Notes: generated by a model not told the origin, from the sequence alone. DNA of 37,610 nucleotides from Rhodoferax sp. (GCA_021737865.1 JAIPDC010000008.1:1-37610); one strand, 5' to 3'; shown: positions 6,696 to 18,500, numbered from the stretch's first letter. Numbers and translations are program-made.

Positions 6696-8333
6696 TTATC
6701 GATCAGCCACCCGCAACGTGCGACTGAGCAGCATCACCGGAATCAGCCCCACCAGCACCAGCGCCAGACAGGGCAAGGCGGCCTCCCCCAGCCGCTCATC
6801 GCGCGCCAGTTGGTAGGCCACCACGGCCAGCGTGTCACTATTGAACGGTCGCAGCACCAGGGTGGCTGGCAGCTCTTTCATCACATCAACGAATACCAGC
6901 AGGGCCGCAACGGCGACTGAGCGGCGCAGCAGGGGCCAGTGCACACGCACCAGCATTTGCATCCCCGAGGCCCCAAGCATGCGGGCCGAATCGTCCAGAC
7001 TGGCCGGCACGCGGGCGTAGCCGCTTTGCAGAGCCTGTAGTGCCACGGCACAAAAGCGAACCAGATACGCCCAAACAATGCCCACAGCGGTTGCCGTGAC
7101 CCAGTAGCCCAACTGCCAGTCAGGCTTCCAGGCTTGTAACCAGCCAACCGGCAGCAACAATCCCACCACCACCACCGCACCCGGAATGGCGTAACCCAAG
7201 CTGGCCAACTGTGCCGCGGACCGCACCGCCCGATGGCTGCTGCGCCGCACGCTGAACGCCAGCATCAGGGCCACACCGACGGCCAGCACTGCAGTGATCG
7301 CACCCAGGCGCAGGCTATTCATTGCCCACGCACCAAAACTGGACCACGGCAGCGCAGCCCAATCCGCCGTCAAGGGCCGCAGCATGAACATCACCGGCAG
7401 CACAAACCCCATCAGAATAGGCGCGGCGCACAGCAACCACACACCTATCCGTTGGCGCCCGCGCAATTGCACCGCCTGGGCATCGCTGCCACTGGAACAG
7501 GCACCTTTGGTCACAGCAAAACGCATGCGGTGCTGGGCACGGCGCTCCAGGGCCAGCAACACTGCCACCAGAATCAGCAACAGGGTGGCCAATTGTGCGG
7601 CAGCGACCCGGTTATCCATAGCCAGCCAGGCCTTGTAGATACCGGCGGTAAAGGTCTGGATCCCAAAGTAGCTGGATACGCCGAAGTCGGCCAGTGTCTC
7701 CATCAGCGCCAAGGCCACGCCAGCCGCCACGGCGGGGCGCGCGAGCGGTAGCGCAACCTCGCGCAACCGTCGATTCAGCGGCGCGCCCATCAAACGGGCA
7801 GCCTCCATCAGATGCACGGTGCGCTCACCCAGCGCCGTGCGAGCCAGTAAGTACACATAGGGGTAAAGAGCGAAGGTGAAGACCCAGGCGGCTCCCACCA
7901 CCGTGCGCACCTCGGGAAACACGCGTCCCTGCAAACCCAAGACGTTGCGCAACCCGGTTTGCAACGGGCCACTGAATTGGAGAAAGTCGGTATAGGCATA
8001 CGCCACCACATATGCAGGCATAGCCAATGGCAGTAACAGGGCCCACTCAAACACACGCCGACCAGGAAACTCGAACAACGTGACGGCCACCGCAGTGGAG
8101 AGACCCACCAGTGCAACCCCCACCGTCACCATCAAACACAGCAGCAAGCTTGTACCCACATAGTCCGGCAGCACGGTGCTCGCCATTTCCTTCAGGATGA
8201 CCTGCGCCTGACCGCCTGCATCCCCCACCGGAAGCCATGACGCGAGCACAGCCAGCACTGGCAGCATCAGCGCCGTGATCAGCAGCAGTAATGCCCAGCG
8301 GGAGAGGTTCGATCGGGAAAGAAAATGAAACAT
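6696..8333 (-). CDS. fbpB: Ferric iron ABC transporter, fused permease (FbpB/SfuB type)
   Basis: 545-residue inner-membrane protein with about twelve hydrophobic helices, formed of two tandem permease halves as in the FbpB/SfuB ferric-ion family. Each half carries the cytoplasmic loop that contacts the ATPase: EAARLMGAPLNRRLREVAL in the first half and DSARMLGASGMQMLVRVHW in the second. It faces the ATPase gene (8387-9454) across a 53-base divergent intergenic region that contains a Fur-box-like site. No periplasmic binding-protein gene is adjacent. Iron is inferred from the family and the Fur site; related transporters handle thiamine or other ligands. Confidence 0.85.
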   Translation of the reverse strand: MFHFLSRSNLSRWALLLLITALMLPVLAVLASWLPVGDAGGQAQVILKEMASTVLPDYVGTSLLLCLMVTVGVALVGLSTAVAVTLFEFPGRRVFEWALLLPLAMPAYVVAYAYTDFLQFSGPLQTGLRNVLGLQGRVFPEVRTVVGAAWVFTFALYPYVYLLARTALGERTVHLMEAARLMGAPLNRRLREVALPLARPAVAAGVALALMETLADFGVSSYFGIQTFTAGIYKAWLAMDNRVAAAQLATLLLILVAVLLALERRAQHRMRFAVTKGACSSGSDAQAVQLRGRQRIGVWLLCAAPILMGFVLPVMFMLRPLTADWAALPWSSFGAWAMNSLRLGAITAVLAVGVALMLAFSVRRSSHRAVRSAAQLASLGYAIPGAVVVVGLLLPVGWLQAWKPDWQLGYWVTATAVGIVWAYLVRFCAVALQALQSGYARVPASLDDSARMLGASGMQMLVRVHWPLLRRSVAVAALLVFVDVMKELPATLVLRPFNSDTLAVVAYQLARDERLGEAALPCLALVLVGLIPVMLLSRTLRVADR

Positions 8334-8356
8334 GGTGGCCAGCGGCCCAGGCTAAA

Positions 8357-8371
8357 TGAGAATTGTAATCA
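8357..8371. promoter_or_regulatory. Fur-box-like operator between fbpB and fbpC
   Basis: TGAGAATTGTAATCA agrees with the 7-1-7 Fur consensus TGATAATNATTATCA at 12 of 14 fixed positions. It lies between the divergent permease and ATPase genes and overlaps a TACAAT -10-like hexamer reading toward fbpB (8367-8362). It abuts TAAAAT at 8374-8379 reading toward fbpC. Iron-dependent repression of both genes is the natural inference. Confidence 0.6.
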
Positions 8372-8386
8372 TCTAAAATCAGCGGC

Positions 8387-9450
<1,064 letters not shown>

Positions 9451-9454
<4 letters not shown>

Positions 9455-10185
9455 CTGCGCAATTTTTCGATAGTCACGCGCAGGTCAGCCGCCCAGGTCC
9501 GCCGGTCGCGCCCCTGCGCCAGTTCAGGGCTGCCAAACTGCACCACCGCCTGCACATTGCTGGCGCACAGGGTGCGCCACAGCGACTGCCACAGCGTATC
9601 GTCGCCGACATAACATGGGGCAAAGCTGATGGCACCTGTCAAACCATCGGCAAACTGCAACGCCACCGGCTGAACCGGCGCATCGGCAGAGATCGCCGCT
9701 TGCAACAGATTGGCGTGAAACGGCAGCAGGCTGCTACCGTCCCCCGTAGTGCCCTCGGGGAATATGCCAAGCACATCGCCATCGCGCAGGCACTGGGCCA
9801 TGTGATGCACCACACGCATGGCATCGCGACGGGATTCGCGGGTGATGTACAGGGTGTCGGCAGCGTTGGCCAGGGTCGACACAAGAGGCCAACGCGCTAT
9901 TTCGTCTTTGGATACAAAGCGGCAATGGCGTGCCGCATGCATGACCACGATATCGACCCAGGAAATGTGATTGGACACGAGCAGCATCGGACCAGACACC
10001 GGCGGCACACCCCTCACGACCAACCTAATGGCAATACAGTCAAGCATTTCGATAGCCCAGACCTGCACGCGCAAATGCCTTTGCTCAGGGCCCAGGCGCG
10101 AAAAGGCAGTCAGGATGGTCCATATGCCCCCCAATATGTGTAGCACCACGCGCAGCAAACGCCAGCAGGCACGAACCCGACTCAC
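9451..10185 (-). CDS. Lysophospholipid acyltransferase (PlsC-like)
   Basis: 244-residue membrane-associated acyltransferase of the 1-acylglycerol-3-phosphate acyltransferase family, which adds the second acyl chain in phospholipid synthesis. The HX4D catalytic motif is NHISWVD (H73, D78), and the substrate-binding motif FPEGTTG is at 142-148. A hydrophobic N-terminal segment (residues 9-28) probably anchors it. It starts with GTG at 10185, preceded by GGGGGA at ideal spacing. It is the last gene of the pyrimidine operon, 36 bases after the dihydroorotase-like gene. Exact acyl acceptor unknown. Confidence 0.87.
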
Positions 10186-10221
10186 CGAAAATCCCCCACA
10201 CCCATCGGCTGTGCGGCAGCG

Positions 10222-11514
10222 TCAGGCCTGGTAGGCAAGTTTCCCGCCCACGAAGGTGGCGCGCACGCGGCCAGGCAACTCATAGCCGCCAAAGGGCGTG
10301 TGGTGGCCCTGGCTGCGCAGGGCCGAGGCTTCAACTGTCCAGACAGCCTTGGGGTCAAAAACACAAATGTCAGCGGCACCGCCAGCGACCAACCGGCCTG
10401 CGCTGGCAGCCATAGACCCCAGCGCCGACCCGACCACAGCCGCGGGCCGGTGGGTCACCACGCCCAAGGCCTGATGCAAAGCAATGCCGCTGTCCTGTGC
10501 CCACTTGTAAGCCAGGCTCAGCAGCAATTCCAGACCCGTGGCACCAGGCTCACTCTCAGCAAAGGGGAGCGCCTTGGCATCCTCGTCCACCGGCGTGTGG
10601 TCCGAGACCAGTGCGTCAATCGTTCCATCCACGAGCCCGGCACGCAGAGCGTCGCGGTCGCGTTGCTGGCGCAAGGGCGGGTTCAGGCGCATGCGGCTGT
10701 CAAAGTAGCCAATGTCCATATCGGTCAGGTGCAGCGAGTTGATGCTCACATCGCAGGTAATGGGCAGCCCCTCGGCCTTGGCCTGGCGCACCAGCGCAAC
10801 ACCGGCCGCACTGCTGATGCGGCACAGGTGCACGCGCGCACGGGTAGACCGAACCAGCTCAAAAATCGTGTGCAGGGCAATGGTCTCGGCCGCCACCGGC
10901 ACCCCGGACAAGCCCAACCGGGTAGCCAACGGCCCGCTGGCAGCCACGCCCTTGCCCAGATGCAACTCCTGCGGACGCAGCCAGACGGTGTAGCCAAAAG
11001 TGCTCGCATATTGGAGCGCGCGCAGCATGACCTGTGTATTTGCCAGCGGCACCTCGGCCTGACTGAAACCAATGCACCCGGCCTGTGTGAGATGCATCAT
11101 CTCGGTCAGAACCTCACCCTCCAGATTGCGGGTCAACGCGCCCAACGGGAACAGGCGCGCCAGCTGAAGCTGCTCAGCGCGGTGACGCAGCATTTCGACC
11201 AAACCGGCTTCGTCCAGCACCGGTTCGGTATCGGGCGGACAGACCACGCTGGTCACACCACCCGCCACAGCGGCTGCCATTTCTGAGGCCAGCATTCCTT
11301 CATGCTCGTGCCCGGGCTCGCGCAGGCGCACTGCCAAGTCAACCAGACCGGGCATGACAATGCAGTCAGTGGCGTCAATGATCCTATCCGGAATGAAATC
11401 ATTAGCTATGTTTTTGATAGCTATCACCGCACTATCCACGAGGGCTAGATCGGCTTTTTCATCAAATTCACTGGCGGGATCGATGACCCTGCCGCCCTTG
11501 ATCAGTGTTTTCAT
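10222..11514 (-). CDS. pyrC: Dihydroorotase-like protein, probably the non-catalytic PyrC' (PyrX) type
   Basis: 430-residue amidohydrolase-fold protein usually annotated dihydroorotase (third step of UMP synthesis). The metal-binding HxH of the family, normally in GxxDxHxHxREPG, is here [13 protein letters not shown]: the two histidines are Ala and Arg. The late aspartate motif survives as SDHTPV. In Pseudomonas an HxH-less PyrC' is known to be a structural partner of aspartate carbamoyltransferase, and the tight coupling here to pyrB (4-base ATGA overlap) fits that. An active dihydroorotase should exist elsewhere. The N-terminal codons near 11402-11459 overlap a dispersed repeat. Catalytic loss is inference from missing ligands. 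Confidence 0.85.
   Translation of the reverse strand: MKTLIKGGRVIDPASEFDEKADLALVDSAVIAIKNIANDFIPDRIIDATDCIVMPGLVDLAVRLREPGHEHEGMLASEMAAAVAGGVTSVVCPPDTEPVLDEAGLVEMLRHRAEQLQLARLFPLGALTRNLEGEVLTEMMHLTQAGCIGFSQAEVPLANTQVMLRALQYASTFGYTVWLRPQELHLGKGVAASGPLATRLGLSGVPVAAETIALHTIFELVRSTRARVHLCRISSAAGVALVRQAKAEGLPITCDVSINSLHLTDMDIGYFDSRMRLNPPLRQQRDRDALRAGLVDGTIDALVSDHTPVDEDAKALPFAESEPGATGLELLLSLAYKWAQDSGIALHQALGVVTHRPAAVVGSALGSMAASAGRLVAGGAADICVFDPKAVWTVEASALRSQGHHTPFGGYELPGRVRATFVGGKLAYQA
11402..11459 (+). repeat. Dispersed repeat, copy C, inside the pyrC-type coding sequence
   Basis: TAGCTAT, 7 bases, ATAGCT, then exactly 22 bases and CTAGA: the same spacing as copies at 27547 and 34012. The 7-base arms TAGCTAT/ATAGCTA are a perfect inverted repeat here. 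It lies in codons about 19-38 of the dihydroorotase-like gene and keeps the frame open. Confidence 0.65.
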
Positions 11515-12494
11515 ACGCGTGTACTCCGGGGGTCCGCTTCGTTGCCAGCGACGATACTCATCACCGCCATGCGCACTGCAATGCCAAAGGTCACCTGTGG
11601 CAGGATCACGCTCTGCGCGCCATCGACCACCGCCGAGTCAATCTCGACTCCGCGGTTGATCGGGCCGGGGTGCATCACGATGGCATCCGGTTTGGCGAGC
11701 AGCAGCTTTTCGGGGGTGAGGCCGTAGCTCTTGAAGAACTCGTGCATGGAGGGCAGCAGCGCGCCGCTCATGCGCTCGTTTTGCAGGCGCAGCATGATGA
11801 TGACATCGCAGTCCTTGATGCCCTCCTCCAGCGTGTGGCACACGCGCACGCCCATTTGCGCCATGTCGGACGGCACCAGGGTCTTGGGGCCGACGACGCG
11901 CACCTCGGCACAGCCCAGGGTTGTGAGCGCATGGATGTCGGAGCGCGCCACCCGGGAGTGCAATACATCACCAACGATCGCCACCGTGAGGTTGGAAAAA
12001 TCCTTCTTGTAATGCCGGATGGTGAACATGTCCAGCAGGCCCTGCGTCGGGTGGGCGTGGCGACCGTCACCGGCATTGATCACATGCACATGCGGCGCCA
12101 CGTGCTGGGCAATCAGGTAGGGCGCGCCAGATTCGCTGTGGCGCACCACAAACATGTCTGCGGCCATGGCGCTCAGGTTGGCGATAGTGTCGAGCAGTGA
12201 CTCGCCCTTGGAGGCCGATGAGCGTGCAATATCCAGGTTGATCACGTCGGCCGAGAGGCGCTTGGCGGCAATCTCGAAGGTGGTGCGGGTGCGGGTGGAG
12301 TTTTCGAAAAAGAGGTTGAACACACTTTTGCCGCGCAGCAGCGGAACCTTCTTCACCTCACGGTCATTGACCGAGACAAAATTGGCCGCCGTGTCCAGTA
12401 TGTGCGTAAGGATGCTTTTTGGCAGCCCTTCGACGGAGAGCAGATGAACGAGTTCACCATGTTTATTGAGTTGAGGGTTACGCTTGTAGAGCAT
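11511..12494 (-). CDS. pyrB: Aspartate carbamoyltransferase catalytic subunit
   Basis: 327-residue enzyme that joins carbamoyl phosphate and aspartate, the committed step of pyrimidine synthesis. The carbamoyl-phosphate loop is [13 protein letters not shown] (about 59-71), and the C-terminal active-site segment is [12 protein letters not shown]. Both are intact. It begins 1 base after the pyrR stop, and its TGA overlaps the ATG of the dihydroorotase-like gene. No pyrI regulatory gene is present, consistent with the ATCase class that pairs with a dihydroorotase-like subunit. Confidence 0.95.
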   Translation of the reverse strand: MLYKRNPQLNKHGELVHLLSVEGLPKSILTHILDTAANFVSVNDREVKKVPLLRGKSVFNLFFENSTRTRTTFEIAAKRLSADVINLDIARSSASKGESLLDTIANLSAMAADMFVVRHSESGAPYLIAQHVAPHVHVINAGDGRHAHPTQGLLDMFTIRHYKKDFSNLTVAIVGDVLHSRVARSDIHALTTLGCAEVRVVGPKTLVPSDMAQMGVRVCHTLEEGIKDCDVIIMLRLQNERMSGALLPSMHEFFKSYGLTPEKLLLAKPDAIVMHPGPINRGVEIDSAVVDGAQSVILPQVTFGIAVRMAVMSIVAGNEADPRSTRV

Positions 12495-12495
12495 G

Positions 12496-13011
12496 TCAGA
12501 CCGCCTTCACATCAAAGCTGAAGACACCGGCCTCGCTGCGGGCCAGGGCCAACGACTGGTCTGGCGCAAGGGTCACGCGCGCAGCCGCAAAATCGGCCTG
12601 CACCGGCAGTTCGCGTCCGCCGCGGTCCACCAGCACTGCCAGCTTCACGCTGGCCGGGCGGCCGTAATCAAACAGCTCGTTGATCACGGCGCGCAGGGTG
12701 CGCCCGGTGAAGAGCACATCGTCAAGGATCAGGATGTCAGCGCCGTTCACGTCGAACGGCAAAACGGTTTGTCCGCCCGAAGACAAGCCCCGCTGCGCAA
12801 AGTCATCGCGGTGCATGGCGGAAGAAATCTTGCCGGCTTGCCCGGGCAGGTTCATATCCTTCTGCAGGCGCTCGGCCAACCAGGCCCCGCCAGACGTGAT
12901 GCCGACCAGACGGGTATTCGCCGACCAGATCAGTTGCACCCCCCGCAATAGCTCGCGGTAAAGCGCCTCTGCATCCAGCAACAGGACCCCCACGCTCGTC
13001 GATGTACTCAC
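12496..13011 (-). CDS. pyrR: PyrR: pyr operon regulator / uracil phosphoribosyltransferase
   Basis: 171-residue phosphoribosyltransferase-fold protein. The PRPP-binding motif is [18 protein letters not shown], and the [20 protein letters not shown] segment precedes it as in PyrR. In Gram-positive bacteria PyrR binds pyr mRNA to control attenuation and also makes UMP from uracil; in this lineage the regulatory role is less certain. The start is GTG at 13011 in a GTGA overlap with the ruvX stop. It lies directly before pyrB. Confidence 0.9.
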   Translation of the reverse strand: MSTSTSVGVLLLDAEALYRELLRGVQLIWSANTRLVGITSGGAWLAERLQKDMNLPGQAGKISSAMHRDDFAQRGLSSGGQTVLPFDVNGADILILDDVLFTGRTLRAVINELFDYGRPASVKLAVLVDRGGRELPVQADFAAARVTLAPDQSLALARSEAGVFSFDVKAV

Positions 13012-13436
13012 GGCAAACTCCTTAAGAACTGTTCCAAAATAATGCAGGCCGATGCGGCATCCGCATCGAGCGCGCCACTGGCCAGGGCTTCGGTGGTGCT
13101 ATAGCGCTCGTCGACCTCAAACACCGGCAGTGCGAAGCGACCATGCAGTTGGCGACCAAACTTTTTGGCGCGTGCTGTATTTTCGTGGGCTGCCCCGTCC
13201 GGGTGATACGGCACCCCAATGACGATGGCATCGGGCTGCCACTCCTTGAGGTGTTTTTCTATCAACACAAAACGTGCATCCCCCTCGGCGCGCACCGTCC
13301 CAACCGACTGGGCTGATCGCATCAACCGATTGCCAACCGCAACACCGGTGCGTTTCAGCCCGAAATCTATTGCCAGAAAGGTCGTCAAAGCAGCGGGGAC
13401 CGGTACCGGCGCGGGTGCGAGTGGTGCCAGGTTCAC
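13008..13436 (-). CDS. ruvX: RuvX/YqgF family RNase H-fold nuclease
   Basis: 142-residue protein of the YqgF family (putative Holliday junction resolvase; involved in 16S rRNA 5'-end processing in E. coli). Motifs: the first acidic motif AIDFGLKRTGVAVG, the central VIGVPYHPDG and the FEVDERYSTTEA block with the second acidic residues. The start is GTG at 13436 in a GTGA overlap with the yqgE stop. The N-terminus carries about 18 extra Pro/Ala-rich residues before the fold. The yqgE-ruvX pair is conserved in proteobacteria. Confidence 0.92.
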   Translation of the reverse strand: MNLAPLAPAPVPVPAALTTFLAIDFGLKRTGVAVGNRLMRSAQSVGTVRAEGDARFVLIEKHLKEWQPDAIVIGVPYHPDGAAHENTARAKKFGRQLHGRFALPVFEVDERYSTTEALASGALDADAASACIILEQFLRSLP

Positions 13437-14032
13437 GCGTGACCTGCCTGCGACGAAATCATCCAGGACTGCAACCCCAGCAAGGCCAATGCCCTGTCGT
13501 AGCGCTGCTCCACGGGAGTATCGAAAATGACGGCCTGGTCGGCATCCACCGTAAGCCAGCTGTTTTCACCCAGCTCGGTTTCCAGCTGGCCTTCGCCCCA
13601 CGCCGAGTAGCCCAGCGACACCAACACCTTGCGCGGCCCGGAACCACTGGACAACGCTTCCAGCACGTCCTTTGAGGTGGTCATCTCCAGCCCCCCCGGA
13701 ATAGTCATGCTGGAGGCGTACGGGGGTTGTTCGGGCTTGCCAGCGGCGGCAAAAATGGAGTCGTGCAGGATAAACCCACGTTCAATCTGAACCGGACCAC
13801 CCTGAAAAACCGGCGAATCCGTCAAATCGGCCCGTCGCAAGGGGAGGTCAACCTTGCCAAACAAGGCGGCCATCGACATATCAGCCGGCTTGTTGATCAC
13901 CAGCCCTAGCGCACCGTGCGGTGTGTGCTCACAAACGTAGACCACGCTTTTTGAGAATATCGCATCCTCCAGCCCGGGCATTGCGATCAGAAAGTGGTTT
14001 GTGAGATTGAAGGGTGCAGAATCGCCAGACAT
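13433..14032 (-). CDS. YqgE/AlgH family protein
   Basis: 199-residue DUF179 protein. The family start FLIAMPGLEDAIFSKSVVYV and the HGALGLVINKPADM block that follows are clear, as is the later FQGGPVQIERGFILH. The biochemical role is unsettled; AlgH was linked to alginate regulation in Pseudomonas. It is the first gene of the minus-strand operon through plsC and is divergent from the photolyase gene with only 21 bases between starts, so its promoter must lie within or overlap that gap and the photolyase 5' end. Confidence 0.92.
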   Translation of the reverse strand: MSGDSAPFNLTNHFLIAMPGLEDAIFSKSVVYVCEHTPHGALGLVINKPADMSMAALFGKVDLPLRRADLTDSPVFQGGPVQIERGFILHDSIFAAAGKPEQPPYASSMTIPGGLEMTTSKDVLEALSSGSGPRKVLVSLGYSAWGEGQLETELGENSWLTVDADQAVIFDTPVEQRYDRALALLGLQSWMISSQAGHA

Positions 14033-14053
14033 CTTTGAATTTTAACGGCTGCC

Positions 14054-15547
14054 ATGCAAAAAGAATTTGACACCGGCCTGGTTTGGCTTCGCCGTGACCT
14101 GCGCGTCACCGACAACGCAGCACTCAGCGCTGCTTTGCGGCGGTGCGCCCGGGTGCATTGCGTATTTGTATTCGACCGTGCAATCCTGGATGCTTTACCA
14201 CGCCAAGACCGGCGTGTCGAATTCATTCGCGAAAGTCTGATCGAACTGGATGCCAGTCTGCGCACCATCGCAGGCAAGCCCGAGGCAGGGTTGATCGTGC
14301 AGCATGGCTGTGCCACGGAGACGATACCCTCGTTGGCCTCGGCTCTCGGGGCACAAGCTGTTTTTGCCGCTCACGACTATGAGCCACAGGCCATCATTCG
14401 CGACGCGGCGGTGCGCGCCGCGCTGGCTATGCTGCAAATCGAACTGATGACGTTCAAAGACCATGTGATTTTTGAGCAACGCGAGGTCGTGACCCAGCTT
14501 GAAAAGCCCTACAGCGTGTTCACCCCCTACCTGCGCGCCTGGCTCGCACGCCTGGGCGATGCACCTCCCGCACAACACGCCATTGAGCCGCATGCGCAAG
14601 CGCTCACAGCGCGGCCCGCTGCATATGCCCAGGGCGTGCCCAGCCTCGAAACCATCGGATTTTTGCCCTCTAATCTGCAGTCCTTGGGCATCCAGCCAGG
14701 GGCCAGCGGCGCTGCAAAATTACTGAAAGATTTTTGGGGCCGCATGGACAACTATGACCAGACCCGCAATTTCCCCGCTGTCAAGGGCCCCAGCTACCTG
14801 GGAGTGCATCTGCGCTTTGGCACGGTGTCCATTCGTGCTCTGGTCGGGTTGGCCCTGCAGCGCAAGTTGAGCGGCAGCGTGGGCGCGGCGGTTTGGCTGG
14901 CCGAACTGGTTTGGCGTGATTTTTACTTCCAGGTGCTGTCCAACTTTCCCCATGTGGCGCAAAACGCATTTAAAGCCGGCTACGACCAGATCAACTGGGA
15001 GGGTGGCGAGCACGCGCAAACCCTGTTCACCGCATGGTGCCAGGGTGCAACTGGTTACCCGCTGGTGGACGCGGCAATGGCCCAGCTCAACCAGACCGGC
15101 TACATGCACAACCGGTTGCGCATGGTGGCGGGCAGCTTTTTGGTCAAGCACTTGGGCCTGGACTGGCGCTGGGGTGAACGCTATTTTGCGGAAAAGCTCA
15201 TCGACTTTGATCTGTCGGCAAACAACGGCGGCTGGCAATGGGTCAGTTCCAGTGGTTGCGACGCACAGCCCTACTTCCGAATTTTCAACCCCATCAATCA
15301 GAGTGAAAAGTTTGATGCACAGGGCAAATTCATCAAACGCTATGTGCCCCAGTTGGCTGGGCTGAGCGCCAAGGCTATCCATGCACCGTGGCTGGCAAAG
15401 CCGGTTGACTTGGCGGCCGCAGGCTGCGTATTGGGGCGCGACTACCCGCTGCCCATCGTCGACCACGCGACGGCGCGCACGCGCACGCTGCAACGCTACG
15501 CCATCGTCCGCAAAGGCCCTCAGACCTCTGCGGCAGCCGCGCAATAG
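14054..15547 (+). CDS. phrB: Deoxyribodipyrimidine photolyase
   Basis: 497-residue light-driven DNA repair enzyme of the cryptochrome/photolyase family. The N-terminal alpha/beta antenna domain begins GLVWLRRDLRVTDNAAL. The FAD-binding C-terminal half has the hallmark GYMHNRLRMVAGSFLVKHL, then WGERYFAEKLIDFDLS and NNGGWQWVSSSGCDAQPYFR. Length matches class I CPD photolyases. The last 28 bases overlap the convergent chpA gene. Antenna cofactor type cannot be told. Confidence 0.94.
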   Translation: MQKEFDTGLVWLRRDLRVTDNAALSAALRRCARVHCVFVFDRAILDALPRQDRRVEFIRESLIELDASLRTIAGKPEAGLIVQHGCATETIPSLASALGAQAVFAAHDYEPQAIIRDAAVRAALAMLQIELMTFKDHVIFEQREVVTQLEKPYSVFTPYLRAWLARLGDAPPAQHAIEPHAQALTARPAAYAQGVPSLETIGFLPSNLQSLGIQPGASGAAKLLKDFWGRMDNYDQTRNFPAVKGPSYLGVHLRFGTVSIRALVGLALQRKLSGSVGAAVWLAELVWRDFYFQVLSNFPHVAQNAFKAGYDQINWEGGEHAQTLFTAWCQGATGYPLVDAAMAQLNQTGYMHNRLRMVAGSFLVKHLGLDWRWGERYFAEKLIDFDLSANNGGWQWVSSSGCDAQPYFRIFNPINQSEKFDAQGKFIKRYVPQLAGLSAKAIHAPWLAKPVDLAAAGCVLGRDYPLPIVDHATARTRTLQRYAIVRKGPQTSAAAAQ

Positions 15548-18500
15548 CTGCGCACCAGGCCCAGCAATTCATCTTCGGAGTAGGGCTTGCCAAGATAGTG
15601 GTCAACGCCCAGTTCTTTGGCATGCTCGCGGTGCTTGCCGGCAATGCGCGACGTGATCATGACGATCGGCAGGTCGCGCAGCTGTGCGTCCGCACGGATG
15701 TTGCGCGCCAGGTCAAAACCATCCATGCGCGGCATTTCGATATCGGACAGCACCAGGGTCGGCTTTTCTTCCTGCAGCTTTTCCAGCGCATCCAGTCCAT
15801 CGGACGCCAGCGTGACGCGATAGCCCTCACGCTTGAGCAGACGCTGCGTGACACGACGAACGGTAATCGAATCATCAACCACCAGAATCAGTGGCACCTG
15901 ATTGACCACATTGACAGGTGTGGCCGCAGTTGACAGGTTGCCTGCCAAGTCAACAGTGCCGCCCAGCGCACGCCGGCTCATCTGGCGCGCCTGGTCGCCA
16001 TACACCGCAGCCAATGCGACCGGGTTGTAAATCAATGCCACTGCGCCGGACGCCAGCACGGATACGCCGGCCAAGCCTGGCAACTGTGCCAGTTGTGGAC
16101 CCAAATTCTTGACCACAACCTCTCGATTACCCAGGACTTCATCCACATGCAGCGCAAGGCGCTGGCCTGCGCTGCGGAACACGGCCACGGAGCGCGTCTT
16201 GCCTAGCGCTTCATTGCTGTGAGGGGACACCTGCAACAATGCGCCCGCCCAGAAGAAGGGCAACATCTGGCCGCCCATCTCAAAACCGTCACGTTGGTAG
16301 GCTTGTTCCAGCACCGCGACGGGCGTGCGCAAGACCGTCTCCACCAGGCCAGATGGCACTCCAATCGTAAAGTCACCAATGCGCAGCATGACAACCTGTG
16401 TGACGGCCGTTGTCAGCGGCAGGACCACCTTGAAGCTTGTTCCGATGCCCTGCTCGGTGGAGGTCTCAATGCGTCCACCCAGGGAGTTGACTTCAGACCG
16501 AACAATATCCATACCAATGCCGCGTCCCGACAGTTCGGTCACCTTTTCGGCGGTCGAAAAACCGGGCATGAATATCAGATTGGCGGCATCGCTTTGACTC
16601 ATCGTATCGTCAGCACCAATGACCCCGTTGGCAATGGCCTTGGCTCGGATCTTGTCAAGCGGCAGTCCGCCACCGTCGTCACTAAAAGCGACGGACACGT
16701 CGTTGCTTTCCTGATTGACATGAATGGTGATCGTCCCCACTGCGGGTTTACCGGCGACCGCCCGCAGCGCCGCACTCTCAATGCCGTGGCCAACACAATT
16801 GCGCAGCATGTGCTCGAACGCCGGCCCCATGCGATCCAGTACACCGCGGTCCATTTCAATGGATCCACCAGTGATGTCGAGCTTGACCAACTTGCCGGCA
16901 TCTTTGGCCGCTTGTCGAACCACGCCGTACAGGCGTTCGGAAATACTCTCAAACTCGACCATGCGCGTGCGCAACAGATCGCGCTGCAGTTCGCGTGCCT
17001 GACGCCCCTGCGCAATCAGGTCATCCTCAGCACCTTCGATGGAGCGTTGCAGGTTGCGCTGGACCGTTGCAACATCGTGCACGGATTCAGCCATCATGCG
17101 GGTCAATTCCTGCACGCGCGTAAAGCGGTCAAACTCAAGCGGATCGAAGGCCTGAGCAGAATCCTTGGTCTGGGCCAAACGTGACTGCATTTGCGATTCA
17201 GACTGCAACTCCACGTCGCGCAACTGGTCGCGCAGACGATCCAGATTGCCGGTCAGGTCTCCCAGCGATGACCGCAGCTGCGTCAGGCGTGCCTCCAGTC
17301 GGGCGCGGGAAATCATGACTTCGCCCGCCTGATTAACCAACCGGTCGAGCAATTGGGAACGCACGCGAACCGACTGATTCGCTGACTGGCGCACAGGAGC
17401 CAGCGCCTGGCCGCGCGGCAGCACCTTGACGGGCATAACAGCCGCTTTCGGCAAAGCCTCTGGCGCGGTGACCGATTCTGCCCCTGACTCCACGGCCGTT
17501 GCCTGTGGCGCCACTTGGTCGGGTTCGTCGTGCGCAGGCTCTGCACCCAGCGCATCAAACGTTGACTGCAACGCATCAAACCGTGTCAACAAAGGTTCCA
17601 ACTGAACCGACTGGACCTGCTCAGTGCCAATCTGTTCGATGCTCGACTCCATTCGGTGAGACATTTCTCCCAGGCGCATGGCCCCGGCCAGGCGGGCACT
17701 GCCCTTGAGCGTGTGCAGGACGCGCAGCACCTCGGTGCGCGCACTCAAATTCTCAGGACGCGCCACCCATTGGCGCATAGCCGACCCCAGCTGCGGCAGG
17801 AGTTCAATGGCCTCTTCTTCAAAAATCGGAAACAAATCTTCGTCCAGCCGATCTACGGCATCGATATCGTCGTCCTGCGCCTGCGCAATACTCAGCGGTG
17901 CGGCAACAATCGACAACGGCGCCGCGCCGGGCAATTGCGCCTGTGACACAACGGGTCCGGGGGCGGCAACGGGCGCGATGACAAGCGACTCTTCAACGAA
18001 GTCTTCATCCGACAGGGCGATGTCATCATCTAGCGCATCAAGCATCAGCTCCATCGTTGGGGCCGGGAACTCGGTCTCAATGATGCTCTGCAGTGCTGCA
18101 AGAATCACCGGGTCGGATTCCTTGAGGAAACCGGCCGCAAACTGATGCAGCAAGCGGCGAATGTCTTCCGCAGCATTGGTAAACACCAGTGCTTGCTCTC
18201 TTGTGCCCTGGTGATGAAGTTGGATATGTTGCAGGGCATGTTCGAGTGAACGCGCAATACCGGACAGGGCTGTGAACCCAACAGTGGCCGAACTACCCAG
18301 CAGGGAGTGCGCCAGAGCCACCAGGGAGTCCGGTAAAGGCCGCTGCAACTCCATGGCCCATTCGCTGAGCTCGACCTGCAACCGCCGCGACCATTCGTCT
18401 GCTTCATTCAGATAAACGTTGTACAGCGGGATACTCAAACGCAGGTGCCCAATCACCTTGACCAGATCTTCCTCTTCCTCTTCCTCTTCCTCTTCCTCTT

